DNA from: Symsagittifera roscoffensis
Taxonomy: Eukaryota; Xenacoelomorpha; Acoela; Convolutidae
Length of the DNA stretch: 64,000 nt
NCBI RefSeq assembly: GCF_963678635.1
Contig: NC_087063.1
Span: forward strand, 35,314,540 to 35,378,539
Reading direction: 5' to 3'
This document shows, in pieces, positions 11,249 to 21,800 of the stretch. The notes beneath the pieces were generated by a model. That model made no database searches, was not told the DNA's origin, and saw nothing but the letters and a program-made list of their open reading frames with translations. Positions within the stretch are counted from its first letter, which is position 1. Each line of letters begins with the position of its first letter. Position numbers and translations under genes: made by a program.

Positions 11249-12088
11249 TCAGAATCGGGAAGACATTCCCTTCGAAATTGGACAATCACCTCCTGCGTTG
11301 TAATTTTTACCTCCAGCAAACTTGGTCTCATCTGACGATTTAAAAATACTGTTTTTATTGATTCCTTTTTTGTTTGTCTTACCCATGAAACTCTTCCAGC
11401 TTTTCTTCTCTTGTTCTTTCGTTTCGTCCAACTCCTTCAGTTTTTGAACCCTGTTTTGATTTTTCTTCTTTTTCTTCTCTCTTTGCATTTCCATCATGCT
11501 CCGTTTTGACCTCTGTTTTATAAAATCTGATACTTGTTTCGGGTGTTTCAACCTACCAGTGGTGCATTTTTCAACAATTCCATACCCGTCAAATGATACA
11601 GTAACTGTCTGTTTGTCCCCAGACACCTCTTTGATGGTTGCCGCATTTAGCTTTCCATCTTTTGACCAAGGAGCGTAGCACTGCATTCCTGGCTCCCATT
11701 TGATTTCGTGGAACTGCAGGTGAAAATCTTCGTCTTCACCTTCTCCGCCGTATAAGGAGGATGGAACTTTATCGGCACTACCGTTGCTTTCATTTGTGTT
11801 GACGATTTTGGATTTTTTAGGTTGAAAACTATCTTCATCGTCAGAATAGTGGTGTTGTCCTCTTTTGGCTCCATTTGAAAAATCACTACCATCGTTGTTC
11901 TTGTGGTTCGAACTACTGGAGGCCTTGGTAGTGTCAATCAGTTCTTTAGTGAGGTTGATTACTTCCTCTAAGTCTGATTTGAGTTTGGTCAACTCGGGGT
12001 TTGAGGGGTCATTAGTGAGGGCAGCCTCCACCTGCTGTAATTGGAGACTGTATGTTGCCAAGTTGGCCTCTTCTTCGCTAAGCGACAT
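11249..12088 (-). CDS. SMNDC1: SPF30/SMNDC1 homologue, Tudor-domain splicing factor, 279 aa
   Basis: Single open exon. I take the ATG at 12086-12088 (MSLSEEE), which aligns with the family start, rather than the upstream in-frame ATG at 12112. Residues 8-55 match the SPF30 N-terminal helix (LQLQQVEAAL, LEEVINLTKEL). A Ser/Asn-rich linker is longer than in vertebrates. The Tudor domain is about 130-182 (WEPGMQCYAPWSKDG, FDGYG). A Lys-rich helix at 190-235 and the KKG-NSIF block at 240-249 are family hallmarks. The family protein is a U2 snRNP-associated factor needed for spliceosome assembly, and its Tudor domain binds symmetric dimethylarginine. The C terminus (GGDCPISKGMSSRF) matches the vertebrate end region but stops about 13 residues early. 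A GTAAAA donor-like site at 11310 leaves room for an alternative last exon. Confidence 0.9.
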   Translation of the reverse strand: MSLSEEEANLATYSLQLQQVEAALTNDPSNPELTKLKSDLEEVINLTKELIDTTKASSSSNHKNNDGSDFSNGAKRGQHHYSDDEDSFQPKKSKIVNTNESNGSADKVPSSLYGGEGEDEDFHLQFHEIKWEPGMQCYAPWSKDGKLNAATIKEVSGDKQTVTVSFDGYGIVEKCTTGRLKHPKQVSDFIKQRSKRSMMEMQREKKKKKNQNRVQKLKELDETKEQEKKSWKSFMGKTNKKGINKNSIFKSSDETKFAGGKNYNAGGDCPISKGMSSRF

Positions 12089-12293
12089 TAGACCTGAAGT
12101 ATGACAATACATTTCATCATTTTAATACGGTTCTCTCGAAGCCTCAACCAAACAATTGTTCAAAATGTATAATAAAAACAATGATAGTCCATTTCTTCTC
12201 ACTTATCATCGGGCATTCCTACCACAATTGCTTATGCAAGAAAAATTAAAATAAAACCCAGATTAGTTTAAAAAGCAAAACCTTGAAACCTAC

Positions 12294-12324
12294 GAAGGTT
12301 TTCTCTCGACGTCGAGAAACCTTC
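12294..12324. promoter_or_regulatory. Near-perfect palindrome upstream of SPF30
   Basis: A perfect 14-base palindrome, TCTCGACGTCGAGA, is extended by outer arms GAAGGTT/AACCTTC with a 3-base bulge on one side. It lies about 206 bases upstream of the SPF30 start codon and about 530 bases downstream of the DNAJC7 stop. It could be a protein-binding site or a cruciform, or chance in AT-rich DNA. Confidence 0.35.
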
Positions 12325-12845
12325 AACTTTTGCGCGGGAAAAAGTAGAAAACTTAACACGGACCTAAAATTCCTTCTCCTTTCGGGTTTAGAACAATACA
12401 CTTAATTTTTTTTTTCGTTTCATGGCAGCTCTTTCGATGGTTTACTATGTAAGAGATGTAAGAGAAACAAAATCCCCAATTTATCTAACTTGTGGCCGTT
12501 ATTCGCACTTTCTCATCACCACTTTCTCATCTCAAAACTTGGTTGCGCCGCACATTTTAAGCTCAAACTCAGTTTAGTTAAAACACAAGATTTAAGTATA
12601 AATTGACATCTAAAACATCATTTTTGCAATAAGTGAAACTTTTCAGATGGTGCATGAGTTATGACGCATTGCAAAATAAACAGCGTTGAAAAATAGTATC
12701 TATTTTATTTCATCGCTTTATTCAGAGTTGATTGTGATCAACCAATTTGTTCACGCACTTGCTCAGCATCTTGAAGACACTAACAGTCAGCTACCAGTTT
12801 ACAGAATTAATAGGCGGGAAAAAATGGATGTCTAAATGGTGTGAG

Positions 12846-15800
12846 TTAGCCAAAACTGAAGTGGACCCCTCCGCCAGGGCCTCCGAAACTGGAGTGCCGA
12901 TGACTTCTTCCGCTTCCAGCTCCAGGATGACCGCCCGGCACTAAAACAGACGGCAACAAATTATTCAGCACACTTTTCATGCTTCATTGAAAATCTCCGC
13001 TAAGCATCAATCCGCATCAATTGATTCTTCAGGTCATTTTGTTTTTCAAAAAATTTAGAATATTGGCTAAAAAGAGTCGAACTTTCAGTTTACTTGGGAA
13101 AAGAGCATGAATAAATATCTTGGCATCATTAATATTTTATAAGAACATAAGCTACACAGACGAAATTGCATCTATTCCATATTTCACAGTTCAATGACTT
13201 TTACATCCCATTATGACTACCAGACATCAAAAGGAAGATGTGCTCACTGAATTGGAACGCCTCCTGACCTCCACCTCCTCCCCCGAAGAACATCTGGAAA
13301 ATTTGGCTGGGATCCACATCGTGGAACCCCCCTGGTCCATCCATGTCCTCCAAATCCTGCCCAGTGTCGTATCTGTGTCTCTTGTTCTGGTCACTCAGCA
13401 CCGAGTATGCTTCCCCGATGTCCTTGAACTTACGCTCATGTTCTGCCTTCTCTTCCTCTGGATCTGCCTGGTGACGATCTTAACAGAATAGAGTGTTTAA
13501 CAGAATAGATAGTGGGCACCATTTTTGCTCAAGCTTCAGTGTGATTGTTAATAAATTTGTTCATACAACTATAGCTTTAAAAAATGTCAATTTGCACTCA
13601 ATTGTTCAACAAATGACAGTATTATCAGTATTATGATGAAAACCAGTCATTTTCTTCCAAAAACAAAGCCTCCAAAAATATGGAAACATTTGATTGATAC
13701 CGAAGTGTCAATGCTAAAAAAACTCTAGATGACATACAGCAACGATGAACTCACCTGGATGATGTACGAGTGCAAGTTTCTTGTATGCCTTCTTGATCTC
13801 CTCTTCAGTGGCAGTTTTTTCCACTCCTAACAATTTGTAGTAGTCCTTCCGTTTGCTCTTTTTCAGTTCCAGCTTAGCTTCCTGTAGGTGTCGCTTGTTC
13901 GCTAAACAAAGTATCGGCTACATGTCACACTCGTCTCATAGTGTCGACCATACAACTGTACGACTGTTGATGTCATTCAAATTATATATTTCCCTACCCT
14001 CCCAGGCAGTGGCGTATTAAGGGGAGGGAGCTGACGCGTTCCTCCCTCCCCCTTCAGGGATTCGACCCCTACCGACCCAAAGGGTTCCCCCTTTGTACTA
14101 TTTTGAGATATCCATTTTTGGCTGACTGACCTAAAAATTTTCTTAAGGCGCCTTTGGCGCCAAAATATACTAATTTTGAGGGAGGACGCGTACACAAAAA
14201 ACGCTTTTTTTTCGCCTGTGCTTTAAAAAATTACCTGCTGCGCAGAAAACTTGGCCAATATAGGGTCTTTATAATGATTTGTGAGAGCTAAAAAAATGAA
14301 TTTGGTCGACATAAAAAAAGGTTGACAAATTTTCAAAAGCCCCGAGAAATTCCTAGATACGCGTCTGCTCTCAGGAACACTAAGTATTACAAGAGTCCTA
14401 AAATATACTACCTTAGCTACTTATGAAGAACAGATATTTTGTTGCGAACCTCTGCATTGTCTTAGGATATCTCTAAGAAAAACATTTTAATTCTAAATTT
14501 CTTCATGCATAAATCATTCCCTCTCTTAGCCGCTCTGAAAAACCAATATCGCAAATGTATGCTCATTGAGTTGGTCTTCTGTTAATTAATATTTATCAAA
14601 AATTAAGAGTTGTAAAGGTAACGTGTTTCTTAATTTTTCAGATCTTAATAACTTATGCCCCAAGCAAATTTTTGTTTTTCTCGATAACTAGGGGCTAAAG
14701 CTGGATGTACGTGTGTGATGTTTTGGATTTGTTGTTCTGATCCGGGACCAAATGCGTTTTTTCAAAATTGAACTTCAAAAATGGGTGTATAAAAACAAAA
14801 AATTTGACCATTCCGAGGGCCACAACTTTATGTGTTTGGACGCCGCCGCTTATGCAGGAGAGCTTTTCCAAACGTTTTTTTTTTTCAATGAAACCAAAAT
14901 CTGATTTGGGAGCATAGTTTTCGATAAAACCAAAAAAATTTAAATGGGTCAAATATTCCCCCCACAGACTTTTTCGAAGTGATGACAGGGCGAGAAAGTG
15001 AAAAGAGACTAGGAGTGTATGCAGGCACACATGGAAGTACGCGTTCATTCCACTGATATCCCGTTTTTTGAAAACCGGTAAAAATAGTTTTGAGAAAAGC
15101 TAAAATTTTTGCCACAAGTGAAAAAATCCAAATCGTCTCAAAAAAATTAAATAAAAAAACCCAATCACATTTATTTTCATGATTCCTGTTTTTCTCAAAC
15201 AGGAATTAATGACATTGGAATTAGCAACGGAACTAACAATAAGATAGAGCTAACAATATTCAATTTTTCTACTTACTCGGATTGGGATTCTTTTTGTAGA
15301 CGTGTTCGCAGTCTCTTACCGCCTCCTCGTACCTTCCGTCCTCCTGCAGCAGTGCTGCTCTCCTGATGAACGCCTTCTCATAGTTTTCGTCCAGCTGAAT
15401 GGCTTTGTCGCAGTCCTTGATTGAGTCTTCAATTTTCTTCAACTAAAAAAACAGATTTTCAAAAAAAATACGGGCACGGACAGAAAATGCTAAGTGTCTC
15501 GCAATCAAAACTTGGCGATTCCATTCATTCCCTAATCTGTGATTGTGGAAGTAACGATGTGATGCATCTAAGTATTAAGGACAGGGTTAAGAGCGTTTTG
15601 TGACAGTTATAGAAAATTCGTTCGAATATTATGTTGTGATTAAGAACTGGCAAAAACTTATCAAATAAAACTGGCAAAAACTTCTTAATAAAGAGCATAA
15701 TCATTGGGCATAATCAAATAAAGAGCATAATCATTAGGTATACGCAAAAGATAGAAAAAGTTTACCTCAACTCATTTAAGGTAGAAACTTTTTGAGGGGT

Positions 15801-18800
15801 AAGAAACTTTTCGAAAGCAACTAAGGAGAAGAAATTATTTCTAAATTCGAAAAAAACTATATCTACAAAAATTTGTCTCAAATGAAGGTCATTTTGAGGA
15901 AAATAAGTCAAAGACACCATGGCGCCGTTAAATAAGCATTCAAAATCATTTACCAAGCGTCAACTAAGCCGACAATACTTGAGGAGATTCCATTTGAACC
16001 TCAATCAAAATGAAGTCAAAGAAAAACTTGGGCTTTACAATTTGCAAGTCAGAAGTTTTTAGGCTCCAATCCTTTGAAACATTCTAGAACAGTCTATTTT
16101 CTTAATTTAAACGACGCAAAAACAAATGCAAAGCACTAGACAATCTCATTTAAACAAAAAAAAATCAGATAGAAACAAAATTTACGAAAACAAAACTAAT
16201 TTTTTCTAGCTAACGGAACTTTTTCTTGCTATAATTTTCTCAACAAAAACATAGCCAGAAAAAGTTCTGTTCTTTGAAAGGTAAGCCAACAAACGATAGT
16301 CCGAGAATTCGAGATTTTCAGAAAAAATTCAAATTCCGCATATCTATAAAAGGTAGATACGATCGGGAATGAAACCCTAGATCTTATGTTCCGAAAGGTG
16401 CATAGACATTTGTGTCCTTAACAAAACAGTCCAAAATTATAAAATTGTACCAGACATTCATGTCCCAGACAAAATTTACGAAAATTTTTTGCTAAATTAA
16501 TTTCTTTGACCTAGTGATCTTTAAGGTTTTGTTATTTTGAGGTTGTTTGATCGCTCTTTAATTAGATTCTATGCGTACCAATAAGCCCTAGAACAGTCAA
16601 AGTGAGACAAAACTTTCCAGATCAATTTGGAACTTAAAAGCGCACTTGGCCGAGCGACGAAGCCGTAAGTTTCTAGGTCAAATGGCCTGAAGTTCAAATC
16701 TCGGGTACGACAAAAAAAACTTTCGTAATTTGGTCAATATTTGAATTTGAAAAACCCAAAATTGGGTAAACTAAGGCAAAGTTGAAACGGGTTGACTTGA
16801 TTGAGCCAAACGGGAAGAGGATGTGAAAAGCTTGACTACATTGACCATGTCAATTTGCCGTTTTCAAAACGGGTCTAGCTCCATTTTGAAAACTTCTGGG
16901 AAAAAGTTCAACTTGGAAAAATTATTGAAAATTATTGCTTCGCAATATCAACTTTGGAAAACAAATTGACTTTGAAATATAAATTGATGTTGCTGCTGCA
17001 CCCTTTTAGGAAACTCAGAAGTTTATTTGGGTCGTAGACCGCAACTAATTCGTAAAAGTTTTTGTCACGTTTGACATAAAGAGGTTTTGTATAACGTGAC
17101 ACTCTTTGCCCGGCACTTCTTTCGATCAAGATTTCAGCGTTTTCATGTTCGTCCTGAAATTTTTCTATGAGTTTGAGAAATGATGGATGTTTGCCGTTGA
17201 CGAGCTTAACGAAGTTGCTATTTCAACCTTCAACAGCATTGTTGGTTCTGGGTCGCCCGGTTATCTCACGCTGATGACAACTCCAGCTGTCAACGTCAAA
17301 TCTGGGGTTTTGATGAGTTCCATTAGCCACCGAGAGCCGACCAACGTAATTGTCCTCAAAGTAATTGAAGATTGAGTGGGCTGTCTCAGGGCAAGTCTTC
17401 TGAAGAGTTTCAAAAGCTGGAAACATCACTTTCAGGCAGGAAAGCGATCGGTACTCAGCAGCATTCGGACATGCTCGCGGAATTCTAGATCTAGTCTGCA
17501 GTTGTTTGTATTCCCAGTAGACTGAATGTGACCCCAGACGCTTTGACTCAAATGGAAATAGCAGTATTGAAATTGTACAATTTTGGATATTGAATTGAAC
17601 TCATTTTTGACCGCTCTTTCGAAATCAACGGTGGCTCGTTTGGAAAATTCAATGTCGAAGCAGCTCAAAAGTCAAAAACACGTTTTTTCTTTCTTGTCTG
17701 AAGGCAATGCATACACAATAGGAATCAGAATTCCCTCGAATGATGCGTGGATGGTGTATATCTGAAAAAACACACTTGGGGCGGTAGAAAAGAAGCCATC
17801 ACAGATCCAATCATCAGCGCCACTGAGAAGATCGAGTCCTGGAAGAGTGGTGAAAAGCATTATTCGCTTGGTATCATTAGGTCCATAGTCAAAATGAAGG
17901 AAACGCTCGCCACTGTGTCACTTTCGGCAACTCTGGCAGTTCAAAATCAATTAAGGATTTGAGTTCCTGCATTCTGGGCCGTTTTTCCTGTTTAAATCGG
18001 TTAATCGTCCTCTGGTTGGCGGAGTAGCTCGGGATTATCGCTCTAGTCTCTCGTAGTGTTGATGTCTCTTTGGACGGAAAGAATTGCTTGACGTGGTGGT
18101 CCTGCACTTTCGTTTTTCAATATCGGCTGGATCGGGAAAATGACTGTGATCATTTATGATAGTGACGTTATCTTGGAAAGTGCGCACAGACGATTGCATT
18201 TAGATAAAACACATCGCCACGAAATTCAGGTGTCTGTTAGAATCCGATGTTTAAAGTATGCGTATGCATCATAAACTAGCATTTCGTTGTTCTTATTTGT
18301 CATAGGAATTTCCATTGTCAACACGAACTCGAGAGCAAAAACAATGAAATTATGATCTCTCGTGTCTACGTTTGGCAACATTAACAATCAAGCGATAATT
18401 GTGTAGGTATGTGTAAATGATTTGAGTCCTGTGTTAATTTTGTCTCTAATATGCTGCGCTAAGTAATTTCTGGACTAATTGCTCAGTTGCGTGGCCTTAT
18501 CGATTGAATCCTTCCTATTGAGAGCTTATCAAAATAATCCGGTCATTAACTAGTGTTGCAATAGCCCGGACAATTTTGGGACAACTTTGTCTGGGAACCA
18601 AATGTCTTGGACACTTTTTGCCGGGACATAAATGTCTGGGACACAAATGTCCTGACATGGTTCCGAAAACCCCTGCTAAACCTCTAGACCAAGTGTGCGG
18701 GGCAAGAATGATTTTGAGGTTCCATAATAAAGCACGGTAAATTTCTTCCAGGTCTTTACAGCAAAATTGTCCCGCAGGGGATCGAACTTCAGAACTTATA

Positions 18801-21800
18801 TTCAGAAGTCTATGTGATTTACCTCTAGAAAAAGTGAGAGGGGTCTGAAAATTGTTGAGGTTCCATAATAAAAATAAAGAAACACATACAGCTTGTGGTC
18901 CTCGAACAGTTTTTAATGAGTATACCTTACACCTAACTTGATAACTGTTCAAATTTATTAATTAAGGTAATTTTGAAATATATAACTATTTTTCGTTTCA
19001 ATCCACTTAACAACCCCCCCCCCCTTAGAACTTATTAAAGATAATCTTGATCCTTTGAATTTTTTGTTAAAATATATGCATTTCAAAAACTTAAACAACT
19101 GATCCGTTTTTTATTTTTCTGGTTTAAAAAAAATAATAATAAATTCGTTTTCAAGAAAGGAACAGACTTGATTATTATTTATATAACTCAAAACAATAAT
19201 AAAAAAAACGTACCATCTTGGAAGAGCACCAAAAAAGCCAGTTAGCTGCCTATTGAGTGGTGTAGTGAATGATTGCAAGAAGCTTCATTTCATTTTACTT
19301 TCTATCAAGGTGACTTTCTTTATTTGATATGCTACATAAAAATCAATTTTAGCAAAATTAACTGATGATGAAACACAACGCTTCGCAAACACTATCAAGA
19401 AGACGGCAAAAAGCAGCTCTATAAAGAGAAATATGAAAAATAATAAACAAGTCTCGAACTAAAAATAAGCCTCTAATTATGAAACCTTTGCTATGTGTCG
19501 GACTCGAACCTGGGACCTCGAGATTTGGAGTCTAACGTCCTTCCCTCTCAGCCTTGGCCACAGATACATCAGAGAACAAAAAATATGAAATTTCTAATTT
19601 TACAGATTGTGATTTAAGCGAAAGTACCGCCAAATTGGCCTTTTACTTTGCGAGTTAGGTTGGAAAAAAGTAGAGTCACGCTAATACACTACGCTTGTTA
19701 GTCTTAAAAAAACTAGCGTGTATCGCACCACCGCCATTAACTAAAGGGTTAGTAATTTCAACTTTTTTTAAAATCAAATTTATGTTTTCAGAACTTTTTT
19801 TTGATTTGGAGGCAAGATTCGCAATCACTGAAAATACCCTGAAAGCCCCCCATTACAAGGAAGGGGGCTTCAAATTTCAATTAAAATATGAAAATAAAAA
19901 ATCACAAAAGACGTCATATCTCGAAAAAAAATCTATTATTCATTTTTGGAAGCGAGACTCGCGACACCCCAGAGTTCTCTGACAGCTTCCAACTTAAGTG
20001 TTGGGAATTTCGAAATTTGAAAAGAAAAATTGAATTTCAGTTTTCTGAGAATTTTTTTTTAAATCACAAAAAACGTCATATCTTGAAAGCTATGAGCATT
20101 TTAGCAGTCGCATTTGGAAAAAAGATTTGGATCATGAATTTTCTGAGAGTACCAGCGCAGTACCCAACTACAAGATTAAGAATTTCATATCTTTCGAATT
20201 TTTAAAAAATTTAAGAATCATAAAAAACGTCATATCTCTAAAACTACAAGAATTTGAGCAGTAATATTTGGAGGAAAGATTCGCAATCCTTGAGATTACT
20301 TTGACAGCACCCAACTACCTGGGTTCGGATTTCTAAGTTTTGTAAATTATTTTGTAAATTGAGTTTTCTGAAAAATTTTGAAAAATCGTCGTATCTCATA
20401 CACTAAAGGGATTTTGGTATGCATAGTTGGAGACCAAATTCGCAACAGCCTGAGGAAATCTGACACTATTCCATTGTTGTGTTGCTAACTTTTAACTCGA
20501 TTTAACACTAGATTTAAACTGGAAAATCGAAAAAAACTTCTTAAGCAATGCAATATACGATATAGCTTAATCACGCATAAATACGTTATGCCCTTATCTG
20601 TTGCAGAAAACGCTTAAACAAGGCAAGATACATGTCACACGCATTTAAATATAGTATAGAAGATTGTTACGTGGATACCAATTTTTTTTTGCATTTTTGG
20701 CACAAGTTATTCGCTCCAAGAAAAAGTTTTGACTCCTACAATTCACAAATGACACAGCGTCATTGGAAAACGTATTCAACTACTTCGATCATATTTTACC
20801 AGGATAATTTAAAAATTGTGTTCTACAATTTGTCTATAAAGTTATGCACACCCAGAAGGACGTCTTATTATGATACTTTATTGGCCTGCTTTAAGAACCT
20901 GCAATTACACTTACGGATAGTACAATCTCGCAATACGAATTCACGAATCATTCACGCAAGGAAACCGAAAGACTAGTACTAACAAAGACAATGAAAATGA
21001 CTTTTTTCACTGTCCCTCCTCCACATTTAAATAAAAAACAAAAAATAGGGCCTTAAAGCTCGTTGAATTCAAAGAACAGCTAGCGTGTAACGCACCTGCG
21101 GTGCTTCGAAGTTTTAACAACTCATTAAAGCCGCATACATTGGAAATAAGATCTGAATCCTTTGAGTGTACTCTGACAGCACCAAATTACAGGGTTCGTA
21201 ATTAGAAATTTTGCGAAGTTTTATTCAACTTTTTTAATACGAATTTTGAAAAACCAGAAAATTTTGCGAAGTTTTATGTAAGTTCTTTGAAAAAACTCAA
21301 AAAGAACTAGGAAACTCCACAACTTAGAAAATAAAAGAAATTGAGCAGTCGCATTTGGACGCAAGATTTGCAACTCCTGAGAGTACTCTTCCAGTACTCA
21401 ACTATAACGTTAGGTCTCAAATTTTGAGAAACTTCCACGTCACACCTCAAAAACTACCAAGATTTGGGCAGTCTTAGTTCTGAAAGCACACAACTACAGG
21501 GTTGGGAATTTCAAATTTGTGAATTATCTTATAATTTCAGTTTTCTGAAAATTTCTGAAAAAAATCACAAAAACCGTCCTACCTCGTACACTGAAAAAAT
21601 TTGAGCATTGTTAATTGGAAGCCAAATTCGCCACCCCTGAGATTACTCTGACAGCCCCTCAACTACAGGTTAGGAGTTTCAGATTTTGAAAAAAAAAGAA
21701 GTTTAATTTAGGATTTCGGAACATTTTTTTTTGAAAAAATGACAAAAAACGTCAAATCTGGAAAACTAAAAGGTTTTGAGCTGTCATATTTGGAGATAAA

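Noticed and set aside
14695..15115. Overlapping minus-strand open frames in a DNAJC7 intron
   Set aside because: Two frames overlap over the same bases, have no domain pattern and no splice links.
19494..19562. Functional tRNA gene
   Set aside because: Pol III boxes are good, but acceptor, anticodon and T stems contain mismatches and related decayed copies exist, fitting a SINE.
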